Shown: positions 1 to 9,602, counted from the first letter of the stretch. The stretch is DNA of 64,000 nucleotides from Bifidobacterium xylocopae (GCF_003315615.1 NZ_PDCH01000005.1:43065-107064), one strand, 5' to 3'. Numbers and translations are program-made. The notes: a model not told the origin generated them from the sequence alone.

Positions 1-2
1 TG

Positions 3-218
3 CTTTATGGCTGCTACCTGGTTTGGCAGATGGCCTCAGGTCTGGAACTGGGGGAGAGCTGGACCTTCTATGGTGCGCATGTCTCGGCGGTGGTCTTCAT
101 CGCCTCGGTGGCCGCGATCGTATTCGGCGCGGTGTTGGCCATGCGGCAGGTCACGGCTTCGCCGCTGTCCAAGATCGGGTTGCTGGGGGCACCGCCCACG
201 CCGCCCGACCGGGGTTGA
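3..218 (+). CDS. C-terminal fragment of a membrane protein (truncated by window edge)
   Basis: The reading frame is open from the first bases and ends at a stop at 216-218, so only the last 71 residues are visible. They contain one clear hydrophobic segment (around FYGAHVSAVVFIASVAAIVF) followed by a short polar tail rich in Pro and Gly, which suggests the last transmembrane helix and cytoplasmic end of an integral membrane protein. The family cannot be named from this piece. It lies upstream of topA on the same strand, separated by about 290 bp. Confidence 0.55.
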   Translation, partial: LYGCYLVWQMASGLELGESWTFYGAHVSAVVFIASVAAIVFGAVLAMRQVTASPLSKIGLLGAPPTPPDRG

Positions 219-510
219 AAAGATGCGGAAGAGGGGATTCCGGAGGTTGTTTACGGTATCCCGACCCTCGCGGTCGTGCATGTTGTGTCGGCATGACGCC
301 GGGGGATTCCAGGACTCTCGGTGCATGTTCGATGGCTGTCCGCTGGGTGCCGGATCGGCCTATGGCGAATTCGGCTGTCAGCTGTGCGGGTGAACCGCCG
401 GGACCGTTCTCCCCGCCGGCACGTTGGACCACATACCCCGGCGTTCCTTGCACGATGACGACGGCTGGTGGGTAAGATGGCGGCGAGTAGCGCATATATA
501 AGGAGAGGCC
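219..510. other. Intergenic region upstream of topA
   Basis: This 292-bp stretch has no convincing coding frame; the short frames in it are unrelated to each other and lack ribosome binding sites. A possible promoter is TTGCAC (448-453) with TAAGAT (473-478), but the 19-bp spacer is long. Just before topA lies TATATAAGGAGAGGCC, which holds a strong AAGGAGAGG ribosome binding site. Confidence 0.5.
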
Positions 511-3468
511 ATGGCACACGGCAATAAGCTGGTCATCGTGGAGTCGCCCACCAAAGCCAAGAAGATAGGCGGATACCTGGGGCCGGGCTACACTGTCATG
601 GCCTCGGTGGGGCACATCCGTGACCTGGCCAAGCCCTCGCAGATCCCCGCTTCACAGAAGGAGCGCTTCGGCAGGTTCGGCGTGGACGTGGACCACGACT
701 TCAAGCCCTATTACATCGTCGACGATCGGAAGAAAAAGACCGTATCCGGTCTGAAGCAGGCGCTCAAGGGCGCCGACGAGCTGTACCTGGCCACTGATGA
801 GGACCGGGAGGGCGAGGCCATCGCCTGGCACCTGGTGCAGACCCTCAAGCCAAAGGTACCGGTCAAGCGTATGGTCTTCCACGAGATAACGCCCGAGGCC
901 ATCAAGGACTCGCTGAACCATACGCGCGACGTGGACTCGAACATGGTGACCGCCCAGGAGACCCGGCGTGTGCTTGACCGCCTCTACGGCTATGAGCTCT
1001 CTCCGGTCCTGTGGCGCAAGGTGGGGCCGGGGCTCTCGGCCGGGCGCGTGCAGTCCGTGGCCACCCGGCTGATCGTCGAGCGTGAGCGCGAGCGCATCGC
1101 CTTCGTCCGCGCCCCCTACTGGGACCTGGTGGCCGACCTGGCCGCCCAGAGCGCCCTGAGCGAGTCCGGCTCCGAACGTTTCCAGGCGCGGATGGTGGAG
1201 CTGGGCGGCCGGCGGCTGGCCGGTTCCAAGGACTTCTCCTCGGACGGGCAGCTGACCGCCGGCGCCAGGAAGGACCAGGCCCGGCAGCTGGACCAGGCCA
1301 CGGCCGAGCGCCTGGCCGGAGAGCTCAAGGCCGCGGAATTCACGGTGACCTCGCTGGAGACCAAGCCCTACCACCGCCGCCCGCAGCCGCCCTTCACGAC
1401 GTCGACCATGCAGCAGACCGCCGGCAACCGGCTAGGCATGAGCTCGCGCGCCTCCATGCGCGCCGCCCAGAGCCTGTACGAGAACGGTTACATCACCTAC
1501 ATGCGTACCGACTCGGTCACCCTCTCCCAGCAGGCCATCTCGGCCGCCCGCAAGAGCGTGGAGGAGGTCTACGGCAAGCAGTACCTGGCCTCCGGTCCCA
1601 AGCAGTACGTGACCAAGACCGCCGGCGCCCAGGAGGCCCACGAGTGCATCCGCCCGGCCGGCTCGCGCTTCCGCAGCCCCCAGGAGCTGGCCTCGTCACT
1701 GCCGCCCGACCAGTTGAAGCTCTACACGCTGATTTGGCGGCGAACCCTGGCCTCGCAGATGGCCGACGCGACCGGATCGACCGCCACGGTGCGGCTGAGC
1801 GCGCCCACGCAGACCGAGGGCGAGTCCGTCTTCCAGGCCTCCGGCACCGTGATCGAGTTCCCCGGTTTCATGAAGGCCATGGGCTTCACGGCCGAACCCG
1901 GCAAGGGTGGCAAGAACGGCAAGGCCGAGGGCGACGGCTCCCTGCCGCCGATGGACAAGGGGCAGCGACTCAAGGCCGACTCGGTCGAGCCCGAGGGTCA
2001 CGAGACCCAGCCGCCGGCCCGTTACACCGAAGCCTCACTGGTCAAGACCCTGGAGGCCAAGGAGATAGGCCGGCCCTCGACCTACGCCTCAATCATCTCG
2101 ACGATCATCGACCGTGGGTATGTGTACGAGCGTGGCCGGGCGCTCATCCCCTCCTGGTTGGCGTTCTCCGTCATCAAACTCCTTGAGACGAACTTCCCCC
2201 AGTATGTGGATTACCGGTTCACGGCGTTGATGGAAAACGGTCTGGATCAGATCGCACACGGGGCGGAATCCGGCAAGGATTGGCTCACCCGCTTCTACTT
2301 CGGTTCGGGGCCGGGTGCCGCCAAGTCAGCGGAGGAAGCCCACGAGGGCCTGCAGGAGCAGGTGGCGCAATTGGGCGACATCGACGCCCACCAGGTGAAC
2401 ACCATCCAGATCGGTGACGGGCTTCAGGTGCGTGTGGGCCGCTACGGCCCCTACCTTGAGGATACGGACCACAAGGACGACAAAGGTGACCCCAAGCGGG
2501 CTTCCCTGCCGGAAACACTGGCACCTGACGAGCTTACCGTGGCCAAGGCGCGCGAGCTGATCGAGACCAACTCCGGCGGGCCTCGCGTGCTGGGCACCGA
2601 CCCGGCCACCGGCGGGCGCGTGGAGCTGCGCAAGGGCCGCTTCGGACCATACCTGGCCCTGATCACACCGGAGGTGGAGGCCGGTATCAAGGAAGCTGCG
2701 GAGAAGAAGGCCGCAGGAAAGAAAGCGACCGAACCCAAACCCAGGATGGCTTCCCTCTTCAAGACCATGGATCCGGACACCGTGGGTCTGGATGATGCTC
2801 TGAAGCTGCTGGGCCTGCCGCGCGAAGTCGGCGAGGTCGAACTGACCGATGCCAAGACCGGTGAAATGAGCAGAGCCACGGTGACCGCCAGCAACGGCCG
2901 CTACGGTCCTTACCTGACCGCCAGCAAGGCGGACGGCTCCAGCGAGACCCGCTCGCTGGCCTCCGAGGATCAGATCTTCACCGTGGACCAGGTCACGGCC
3001 CAGGAGCTTTTCAACCAGCCCAAGTACGGGCGTAGGAGCCGGGGCGCCGCCAAGCCGCCCCTGCGCGAACTCGGCCCCGATCCGGACAACGGGAAGCCCG
3101 TGACCATCAAGGATGGCTTCTACGGGGCATACATCACCGACGGCGAAACCAACCGCACGCTGCCCAAGCAGTACACCCCGGCCTCCATCGAACCCGAAGT
3201 GGCCTTCCGCCTGCTGGCGGAAAAACGTGCCGCCGGACCGACCAAGCGGCGGAAGAGGACCAGCGCCCGCAAGGGCTCGACCGGCTCAGCCAGGAAGGGG
3301 ACGGCTCGCAAGAGCGCATCCAAGTCGGGGTCCGGCGCGAAGGCGGCCACCCGAAAGGCTCCAAAGGCGAAAACCGCGTCTACGCGCAAGGCTAGTGTGT
3401 CCAAATCGGCCGCGAAGACCAAATCGGTCAGGGGCACCAGTCGCAAGACCAGTGAGGATCATTCATGA
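511..3468 (+). CDS. topA: DNA topoisomerase I
   Basis: Type IA topoisomerase that relaxes negative supercoils by single-strand passage. The 985-residue protein starts with a TOPRIM domain (VIVESPTKAKKI near residue 9, then DEDREGEAIAWH). The active-site Tyr lies in ITYMRTDS at about residue 330. The C-terminal half carries repeated topo C-terminal modules (GRYGPYL, GRFGPYL, GRYGPYL, DGFYGAYI) rather than cysteine zinc fingers, as in actinobacterial TopA. About the last 80 residues are a Lys/Arg/Ser/Ala-rich basic tail, also typical of actinobacterial TopA. The start is set by AAGGAGAGG just upstream. The stop overlaps the tmk start by 4 nt, indicating translational coupling. Confidence 0.97.
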   Translation: MAHGNKLVIVESPTKAKKIGGYLGPGYTVMASVGHIRDLAKPSQIPASQKERFGRFGVDVDHDFKPYYIVDDRKKKTVSGLKQALKGADELYLATDEDREGEAIAWHLVQTLKPKVPVKRMVFHEITPEAIKDSLNHTRDVDSNMVTAQETRRVLDRLYGYELSPVLWRKVGPGLSAGRVQSVATRLIVERERERIAFVRAPYWDLVADLAAQSALSESGSERFQARMVELGGRRLAGSKDFSSDGQLTAGARKDQARQLDQATAERLAGELKAAEFTVTSLETKPYHRRPQPPFTTSTMQQTAGNRLGMSSRASMRAAQSLYENGYITYMRTDSVTLSQQAISAARKSVEEVYGKQYLASGPKQYVTKTAGAQEAHECIRPAGSRFRSPQELASSLPPDQLKLYTLIWRRTLASQMADATGSTATVRLSAPTQTEGESVFQASGTVIEFPGFMKAMGFTAEPGKGGKNGKAEGDGSLPPMDKGQRLKADSVEPEGHETQPPARYTEASLVKTLEAKEIGRPSTYASIISTIIDRGYVYERGRALIPSWLAFSVIKLLETNFPQYVDYRFTALMENGLDQIAHGAESGKDWLTRFYFGSGPGAAKSAEEAHEGLQEQVAQLGDIDAHQVNTIQIGDGLQVRVGRYGPYLEDTDHKDDKGDPKRASLPETLAPDELTVAKARELIETNSGGPRVLGTDPATGGRVELRKGRFGPYLALITPEVEAGIKEAAEKKAAGKKATEPKPRMASLFKTMDPDTVGLDDALKLLGLPREVGEVELTDAKTGEMSRATVTASNGRYGPYLTASKADGSSETRSLASEDQIFTVDQVTAQELFNQPKYGRRSRGAAKPPLRELGPDPDNGKPVTIKDGFYGAYITDGETNRTLPKQYTPASIEPEVAFRLLAEKRAAGPTKRRKRTSARKGSTGSARKGTARKSASKSGSGAKAATRKAPKAKTASTRKASVSKSAAKTKSVRGTSRKTSEDHS

Positions 3469-4403
3469 GTCAGGGATTGTTCATATCGTTCGAGGGTGTT
3501 GACGGAGCGGGTAAGACCACACAGGCCCAGCGCGCCCGCGATTACCTGCAGGGCAAGGGGCTGCGCTCGATGGTGACCCGGGAACCGGGCGGCACCCCGG
3601 CGGGTCTTGCCATCAGGGAACTGGTCCTGCACGGTATGTGTGCTTTCCCCTCTTTCGCGGTGACCGGCGGCACCGACGTGGTGGATTCCTCCGACGACCT
3701 GGATTCGCGCACTGAGGCCCTCCTGTATGCGGCGGACCGGGCCGAGCATGTGGCCCAGGTTATTCGGCCGGCACTCGAGCGTGGCGACATCGTACTGTGC
3801 GACCGCTACTCCGACTCCACGATCGCCTACCAGGCTGGTGGGCGTAAGTTGGACGAAGGCTCCATAGCACGTTTGAGCGCCTGGGCTTCAGACGGGTTGA
3901 TCCCCAAGCGCACCTATCTGTTGGACGTAGACCCCGCCCAATCCCACGACCGGGTGAACGATGAGCCCGACCGTTTGGAGGCCGCAGGTGACGCCTTCCA
4001 GGAGCAGGTGCGGGAGAAGTTCCTGGAGCTGGCCGAGCAGGAACCTGACCGCTTCCGGGTGATCGATGCCTCGTTGCCGCTCGATGAGGTCTGGCGCTTG
4101 ATCCAGGAGGATCTGGAAGCCCTGACCGCTGACATGATTCCCAACCTTCCCGACCAGGATGACGACGAGGACGGTGATGACGCGGCCGACGGCGATGACC
4201 CGGCGGATCCGGATGCCCAGGAAGACGACCTGGACGATGATGCGGGCGATGCCGGATATGACGCGGATGAGGATGACGACGAGCTGGACGATGGGGGCGA
4301 TGATGAGGACAGCGACGCCGCCTTGGACGGCGACGGTGATGTGGAGCCCGCAGCCAGTCTCACCGATTCCGCCGAAGACGACCGGATGGGTCAGGGGCGG
4401 TGA
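3465..4403 (+). CDS. tmk: Thymidylate kinase with long acidic C-terminal tail
   Basis: dTMP kinase converts dTMP to dTDP in dTTP synthesis. Visible motifs are the P-loop GVDGAGKTT (residues 10-18), TREPGGTPAG, and CDRYSDSTIAYQ. The catalytic domain is close to complete by residue 225. Two oddities stand out. There is an insertion rich in Gly, Val and Asp (near residues 60-80) between the REPGGT region and the ALLYAADR helix. The last roughly 88 residues are an Asp/Glu tract with almost no hydrophobic content. At 312 residues it is about 100 longer than the usual 205-215. The start ATG overlaps the topA stop (ATGA), and the stop overlaps the holB GTG start. Confidence 0.95.
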   Translation: MSQGLFISFEGVDGAGKTTQAQRARDYLQGKGLRSMVTREPGGTPAGLAIRELVLHGMCAFPSFAVTGGTDVVDSSDDLDSRTEALLYAADRAEHVAQVIRPALERGDIVLCDRYSDSTIAYQAGGRKLDEGSIARLSAWASDGLIPKRTYLLDVDPAQSHDRVNDEPDRLEAAGDAFQEQVREKFLELAEQEPDRFRVIDASLPLDEVWRLIQEDLEALTADMIPNLPDQDDDEDGDDAADGDDPADPDAQEDDLDDDAGDAGYDADEDDDELDDGGDDEDSDAALDGDGDVEPAASLTDSAEDDRMGQGR

Positions 4404-5560
4404 GCGTCTGGGACTCCATGGTCGGTCAGGATAATGCGGTCGACCTGCTGAAGCGGGTGGTCGCCTCGCAGGACCAGGCCAGGGATGACATGACCCAGTC
4501 CTGGCTGTTCTGCGGCCCCCCTGGATCCGGGCGTTCCAACCTGGCCAAGGCCTTTGCGGCGGCCCTGATCAGCCCTGATCACGGCCTTGGTGACGAGCCA
4601 ACCAGCCAAACCCGGCAGGTATTGGCCGGCAGCCATCCCGATGTGACCTACCTTGCCACAGAGAGGGTGACAATCGGCATCAAGGAGGTCCGCCGGTTGA
4701 TCATGGCCTCCGAGCAGATGCCGTCCACCGCCCCGTGGCGGGTGATCGTGATCGAGGATGTGGACCGGATGATGGAGCGCACCACCAATGTGCTCCTCAA
4801 GGAGATCGAGGAGCCGGCCGAACATACGGTCTGGATTCTGTGCGCACCCAGCGCCCAGGACGTGCTGCCCACCATCCGCTCGCGCACACGCATCGTGAGC
4901 CTTGCGGTACCCACCGACAAGGCCGTGGCCGATTTCCTCCAGACCAGCATGGGAACGGAGCGTCACCTGGCGGCACGCGCCGCCCGCCTGGCCCAAGGGC
5001 ACATCGGTGTGGCCAAGCTCTACGCCAGCGACCCTCAGGTGCTGAAGGAGCGCGATGATCTGGTTGTCGGCCTGTTGGACATGCACCGTGCTTCCCAGGC
5101 GATTCTGCTTGGTGTCAGGATGGCCGACCAGGCCCAGGAGCAGGCCAAGCGATACGCGGAAAAGCAGGTGGCGGCGGACGAGGCCGACTTCCGGCGTATC
5201 AATGGCTTGAAGCCGGGCGATCCGGTGCCTCGTCAGATCCTGGGAGCCTACCATGAGCTCATCGGAAAGGACGAGCTGCGTCGCCGGACCATCAGGCGCT
5301 CCCGCGACGTGCTTGACCGCGACCTGAATACGATCGCCTCCGTCTACCGGGACGTGTGCGTCATACAGAACGGCGCCGAAGCGCAGGTTGGCCTGGTCAA
5401 CCTGGAGAACCGTGCCGCCATCACCGAACTGTCCGTACGTCTGAGCCGCCAGGGCGCCATAGAGCGCATCCGCCAGATCGGAGTGGCCCGTCGGAGGATC
5501 GAAGGCAACGGTTCCCAGCTGTTGGATCTGGAGGCCATGATGTGTGACCTCCTGGTCTGA
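4400..5560 (+). CDS. holB: DNA polymerase III subunit delta' (clamp loader)
   Basis: Delta' subunit of the sliding-clamp loader, an AAA+ protein of the replisome. The 386-residue product begins VWDSMVGQDNAVDLLKR, the usual start of this family, and carries a P-loop variant GPPGSGRS in which the Lys is replaced by Arg, as expected for a subunit that does not hydrolyse ATP efficiently. The sensor region reads IRSRTRIVSL. The zinc-binding Cys cluster found between the P-loop and the HPDV motif in many homologues is absent; the segment reads GLGDEPTSQTRQVLAGSHPD with no cysteine. The GTG start overlaps the tmk stop by 4 nt, making a three-gene replication operon with topA and tmk. Confidence 0.93.
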   Translation: MSVWDSMVGQDNAVDLLKRVVASQDQARDDMTQSWLFCGPPGSGRSNLAKAFAAALISPDHGLGDEPTSQTRQVLAGSHPDVTYLATERVTIGIKEVRRLIMASEQMPSTAPWRVIVIEDVDRMMERTTNVLLKEIEEPAEHTVWILCAPSAQDVLPTIRSRTRIVSLAVPTDKAVADFLQTSMGTERHLAARAARLAQGHIGVAKLYASDPQVLKERDDLVVGLLDMHRASQAILLGVRMADQAQEQAKRYAEKQVAADEADFRRINGLKPGDPVPRQILGAYHELIGKDELRRRTIRRSRDVLDRDLNTIASVYRDVCVIQNGAEAQVGLVNLENRAAITELSVRLSRQGAIERIRQIGVARRRIEGNGSQLLDLEAMMCDLLV

Positions 5561-5606
5561 GGCCTGGGCCAGGAATCCCGCTCGTTCCCGTGCGAACGGC
5601 CCGGGT

Positions 5607-5634
5607 TTGACTGCTGGCGGCAGGGCGGGAGAAT
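5607..5634 (+). promoter_or_regulatory. Promoter of the PEBP-family gene
   Basis: TTGACT (5607-5612) and GAGAAT (5629-5634) are separated by 16 bp. The -10 box ends 6 nt before the ATG at 5641, so the predicted transcript begins at or next to the start codon. Confidence 0.5.
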
Positions 5635-5640
5635 GAACGT

Positions 5641-6189
5641 ATGAGAATCGCAACCGATTTCGACATCATTCCCGACGAATACGCCAAGCGGGCCGGCGGC
5701 GACCGCAGTCTGGACGATACACCGGTCGTCTCCTTCCCCTTCATGCTGGAGGACCTGCCAGAGGGAGCAGCCTTCCTGAGCTGGGAGCTGGTCGACCCCG
5801 ATTCCATCCCGGTCTGTGGCTTCCAGTGGATCCACTGGTCATTGGCCAACCTGCCCTTGGGCCGGCTGGTGGAAGATCCGGCATCCGGTGCGGTGCACGT
5901 CCCCGCCGACCTTTCGCGTCGCCTGTCGGACCTGGCTCCTGGCGCGACCCAGGGCCGGACCTCGCAGGCATCCAAGTTCGTAGGGGGCACCAACCCTGCC
6001 CTGACATGCCGTTACAACGGACCCACTCCGCCGGACACGACCCATGACTATGTCCTGCGCGTCTGGGCCACTGGCATGCCCCTGCCCGGCCTGGAGGAGG
6101 GCTTCTGGCTCAATGCCCTGGAGCGCGCCGTCCATGACAACCCGGCTGTATTGGCCCAGGCCGAGGCCTGGTTGCCTGCCGAAGCCTGA
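5641..6189 (+). CDS. YbhB/YbcL family Raf-kinase-inhibitor-like protein
   Basis: Phosphatidylethanolamine-binding-protein fold, 182 residues, probably cytoplasmic because no signal peptide is visible. Family features are the ligand-pocket segment LVDPDSIPVCGFQWIHW (about residues 50-65), YNGPTPPDTTHDYVLRVWA, and the C-terminal region LPGLEEGFW. The physiological ligand of bacterial members is not established. No ribosome binding site is obvious; a promoter ending 6 nt upstream of the ATG suggests a leaderless mRNA. The gene stands alone between holB and the dipeptidase gene. Confidence 0.9.
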   Translation: MRIATDFDIIPDEYAKRAGGDRSLDDTPVVSFPFMLEDLPEGAAFLSWELVDPDSIPVCGFQWIHWSLANLPLGRLVEDPASGAVHVPADLSRRLSDLAPGATQGRTSQASKFVGGTNPALTCRYNGPTPPDTTHDYVLRVWATGMPLPGLEEGFWLNALERAVHDNPAVLAQAEAWLPAEA

Positions 6190-6354
6190 GCCGGCGTCGG
6201 TGAGCCTTGGGCTTCCGCCCGTTACTTGGGGACGGTAGAGTGGGAGCCACGCAAGACGGTCCTGGTGTGTTTGGCGCGCTCCGGGAGCGTCCGGCGGTTC
6301 GTCCACGCAAGCCGTTCGGCCGCGTCGTCGGCCACGGGAAAAGGAAGGCGCACC

Positions 6355-7881
6355 ATGCCCTGTACAACGCTCCTAGTCGGCAAGAAGGCAAGCTATGATG
6401 GCTCCACCATCATCGCCCGCAATGAGGATTCGGCCAACGGTCAGTTCAGGCCCAAACGCTTCATCGTTGTCCGCCCGGATGAGCAGCCCAGGCACTATCG
6501 CAGCGTTCTGAGTCACGTCGAGATAGACCTGCCCGACGATCCCATGCGGTACACGGCGGTGCCCAACTCCATCCTGAACAAGGGCATCTGGGGACAGAAC
6601 GGGGTAAACGAGGCGAATGTGGCCATGACCGCCACGGAGACGATCACCACCAACGAGCGCATCCTGGGTGCCGACCCGCTGGTCGAGCTTGTGCCCGCCG
6701 TGGGCAGGTCGGGGGACGTGGATTATGTGCCTGAGCAGGCCGGCGGCATCGGCGAGGAGGATCTGGTCACCATCGTCCTGCCATACATCCGCTCGGCCAG
6801 GGAGGGTGTCGAGCGCTTGGGAGCCCTGCTGGAGGAGTACGGCACCTACGAGATGAACGGAGTGGCCTTCTCCGACTCCGACGAAATCTGGTGGATGGAG
6901 ACCGTGGGCGGACACCACTGGATCGCCCGCCGCGTGCCCGATGACTGCTACGTGACCATGCCCAATCAGCTTGGCATCGACGAGCTGGACCTGGATGACG
7001 CCCTGGGCGCACAGGAAGAGTGCATGTGCTCCGCCGACCTGCGTGAGTTCATCGATACGAACCACCTGGACCTGTCCATCGAGTCGGTCTCACCATTCAA
7101 TCCGCGCACAGCCTTCGGCTCCCACTCGGATTCCGACCATGTCTACAACACGCCGCGCGCCTGGTACATGCAGCGCTTCCTGAACCCCTACGACGAAGTC
7201 TGGGACGGCCCGGACGCCGACCATACGCCCATGAGCGACGACATACCATGGTGCCGCCAGCCCGAACGCAAAATCACGATTGAGGATGTCAAGTACCTGC
7301 TGAGCTCCCACTACCAGGGCACCGTATACGATCCCTATGCGATCATCGGTGATGAGCACTCCAAGGGCCTCTACCGCCCCATCGGCATCAACCGTACCGA
7401 CCAGCTGGCCGTCATCCAGCTGCGCCCCTATGCACCGGCCGGCTGCATGGCCGTCCAGTGGATGGCTTTCGGTTCCAACCCCTTCAATGCCCTGATCCCC
7501 TTCTACACGAACGTGGATGAAACGCCGGCATACCTGGCAGATGCGGGCGAACGGGTGACCACCGACACCCTGTATTGGTCCGATCGCATCATCGCGGCGC
7601 TGTCCGACTCGGCCTATGCGGACACGGCGAACGCCAACGAGCGCTACCAGCAGAGGATCGGTGGTCTGGCACACCGGATGATCGCCGCCGGCGACGATCA
7701 GGTGGCCCGCCTGCAGGGTGCAGAAGACGGCACCGACAACGAGGAGGTGCGCGAGGTGTTGCGCGCCGCCAACGAGGCCATGGCCGACCAAGTGCGCAGG
7801 GAGACCGATGACCTGCTGGGCAAGGTGCTCTACACGGTCAGCCTGAAGATGCGCAACGCCTACCACATGTCCGACCACTGA
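6355..7881 (+). CDS. pepD: C69 family dipeptidase (PepD type)
   Basis: Ntn-hydrolase fold dipeptidase of 508 residues, expected to cleave a broad range of dipeptides in the cytoplasm. The start is placed at ATG 6355 because this gives MPCTTLLVGKKASYDGS, in which Cys3 is the predicted nucleophile exposed by N-terminal processing; the longer frame upstream has no homology-like content. IARNEDSANGQFRPK and ETVGGHHWIARRVPDD are characteristic of the family. A TAGAGT box at 6236-6241 may be the -10 element, giving a leader of about 100 nt. AAGGAAGG (6340-6348) serves as ribosome binding site. Confidence 0.92.
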   Translation: MPCTTLLVGKKASYDGSTIIARNEDSANGQFRPKRFIVVRPDEQPRHYRSVLSHVEIDLPDDPMRYTAVPNSILNKGIWGQNGVNEANVAMTATETITTNERILGADPLVELVPAVGRSGDVDYVPEQAGGIGEEDLVTIVLPYIRSAREGVERLGALLEEYGTYEMNGVAFSDSDEIWWMETVGGHHWIARRVPDDCYVTMPNQLGIDELDLDDALGAQEECMCSADLREFIDTNHLDLSIESVSPFNPRTAFGSHSDSDHVYNTPRAWYMQRFLNPYDEVWDGPDADHTPMSDDIPWCRQPERKITIEDVKYLLSSHYQGTVYDPYAIIGDEHSKGLYRPIGINRTDQLAVIQLRPYAPAGCMAVQWMAFGSNPFNALIPFYTNVDETPAYLADAGERVTTDTLYWSDRIIAALSDSAYADTANANERYQQRIGGLAHRMIAAGDDQVARLQGAEDGTDNEEVREVLRAANEAMADQVRRETDDLLGKVLYTVSLKMRNAYHMSDH

Positions 7882-8001
7882 GCGGCATTCCTCCGTCGGC
7901 TTGGCGGTCTGGAACAGGGCCCTGCCGGCGGATAGCGTGTATCCATATCAGTATCGGCTTCGTCGCGCACGGGTAAGTCGGCGCGGGAACGGGAGGGCGG
8001 C

Positions 8002-9537
8002 ATGGCCTCATTCGATGATTTCGTGAAACCATACGGTCTGGTCGACAAGGTGGACGCCTTCGGCTACCTGGATTATCTGCGGACCCAGCCTGATGGGCGG
8101 GCCAAGCGGGGCCAGGTGATCCTGGTCACCGCCGACACCCCGCTGAAAGCCTCGCGCGGCGAAGGCAAGACCACCACGACGATCGCATTGATCGATGCCT
8201 TGCGCGAGCGGGGAGTGGACGCCGCGGCGGTCCTGCGCCAACCAAGCATGGGCATTACGGCCGCCGGGTCCAAGGGCGGCGCCTCGGGCGGCGGCAAATC
8301 CTCCCTGGCTCATCCGGAGCTGGTGGACTGGGGTCTGTGCGGGGAAATGGCGGCCATCGAGAACGCCCAGAACCTCCTGGTCTCCTTTGCCGAAAAGGCC
8401 GTGGATGAGGGGGTCCTCGACACCATACTGCTGCCGCGTGTCTCCGAGGTGCCTTCGCGTGCCCTGCGTCAGATCATGGTGGACCGGGGCAAGGCCGACA
8501 TTCCCGAACGGGTGGTGCTCACCCCCACTTGTGAACTCATGCAGATTGTTGTGCTTTCGCGTTCCATGGAGGAGGTGTCCCGGCGGGTGGCGGCCATGAC
8601 GGCAGGCACCAAGGACGGCCGGCCGGTCCTGTTTGGCTCCTTCGTCGACCTGTGGCGAATCACGAACATGCTGTCCGATGCGGTGAAACCGGCCATGACG
8701 ACCACCCAGGCGGGTTCACCGGTCTATGTGCACTGCGGGCCTTTCGCCAATGTATCCCTGGGAATCCCCAGCCTGGTTTCGGTCCAGATGGCCTGCGCCC
8801 GGCACGACCTGGTCGTGGTCGAGGCAGGGTATGGCGCCGATGCGGGCGCCCAGAAGTGGCTGGACATCGCCGCGCGGGAGTTCGGCGCCCAGTGGCCGGC
8901 GGCAGCGGTTGTGGTCACCCGCGCCACCACCTGGCGTGACGACCCGGCACTGCGCTGGCGTTACCCCTTCCATGTCAGGCGTATGGAGGGCCTGGGAATC
9001 CCGGCTTTCCCGCTCGTCAACCTGTGGGAGGGGGAGGACGGCGAAGTGGACGACCTGCGGCGAACCACCGATCAGCTGGGTTTGCGGCGGCCCATCATAG
9101 GCAACCTTTTCCGCGACGGCGGATCGGCTCTGGCCGCCCAGCTGGATGACTTCATCGAGGTCCTGCAGGAGGGGCGGTCCCATGGCGCACAGGCTCCGGC
9201 GGAGGCCCTGCGCTCCCACAAGGGCATGGACCTGGTCGATCAGTTGCGGTGGATAGCATCCTCGGCCTATGGGGTGCCTGCCGGGCGCGTGGTATGCGGC
9301 CCTGATTTCATGGACTCCTTGGCCGCCGCCCGTGCCTTGTGCAAGGGGCAGGGGCTGGACCTGAACGACCTGGTGCCCGTCGCGGTCAAATCCCCGGCCA
9401 CGATGACCGATGACGATTCGGCCCCCGAGGCCGAGCGGACCGTGACCCTGAAAAAAGTCGAGGCCCATACCGGTGCAGGACTGATCCAGGTGAACCTGAC
9501 GAAGTCCCTGACCACGCCCATGCCCAAGATCGTATGA
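8002..9537 (+). CDS. fhs: Formate-tetrahydrofolate ligase, divergent short form
   Basis: ATP-dependent ligase producing 10-formyl-THF from formate and THF, feeding purine and formyl-Met synthesis. The P-loop-like GEGKTTTTIALIDAL (near residue 53) and the following RQPSMG and GGASGGGKSS segments match the family order. It has 511 residues, against about 555-560 for the classical enzyme, and the usual HLTGD motif is replaced by LCGEMAAIENAQNLL. It may therefore be a lineage-specific variant with altered kinetics. The GGGAGGGCGGC upstream supplies the ribosome binding site. Bifidobacteria make formate through pyruvate formate lyase, so a role in formate use is plausible. Confidence 0.88.
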   Translation: MASFDDFVKPYGLVDKVDAFGYLDYLRTQPDGRAKRGQVILVTADTPLKASRGEGKTTTTIALIDALRERGVDAAAVLRQPSMGITAAGSKGGASGGGKSSLAHPELVDWGLCGEMAAIENAQNLLVSFAEKAVDEGVLDTILLPRVSEVPSRALRQIMVDRGKADIPERVVLTPTCELMQIVVLSRSMEEVSRRVAAMTAGTKDGRPVLFGSFVDLWRITNMLSDAVKPAMTTTQAGSPVYVHCGPFANVSLGIPSLVSVQMACARHDLVVVEAGYGADAGAQKWLDIAAREFGAQWPAAAVVVTRATTWRDDPALRWRYPFHVRRMEGLGIPAFPLVNLWEGEDGEVDDLRRTTDQLGLRRPIIGNLFRDGGSALAAQLDDFIEVLQEGRSHGAQAPAEALRSHKGMDLVDQLRWIASSAYGVPAGRVVCGPDFMDSLAAARALCKGQGLDLNDLVPVAVKSPATMTDDDSAPEAERTVTLKKVEAHTGAGLIQVNLTKSLTTPMPKIV

Positions 9538-9552
9538 GCGCTTGAGGGTGCC

Positions 9553-9602
9553 GAGGAGACGCTGAGGATACCGGCCTACCGGGTTGCATCTTCCGTCTCC
9601 TC
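9553..9602. terminator. Hairpin downstream of fhs
   Basis: GAGGAGACG (9553-9561) pairs perfectly with CGTCTCCTC (9594-9602), enclosing a smaller ACCGG/CCGGT hairpin. No T-run follows, so it may be a Rho-type or RNA-stabilising hairpin rather than an intrinsic terminator. Confidence 0.45.

Noticed and set aside
6226..6354. Longer dipeptidase start at 6226
   Set aside because: It would bury the predicted nucleophilic Cys and adds residues without family similarity.
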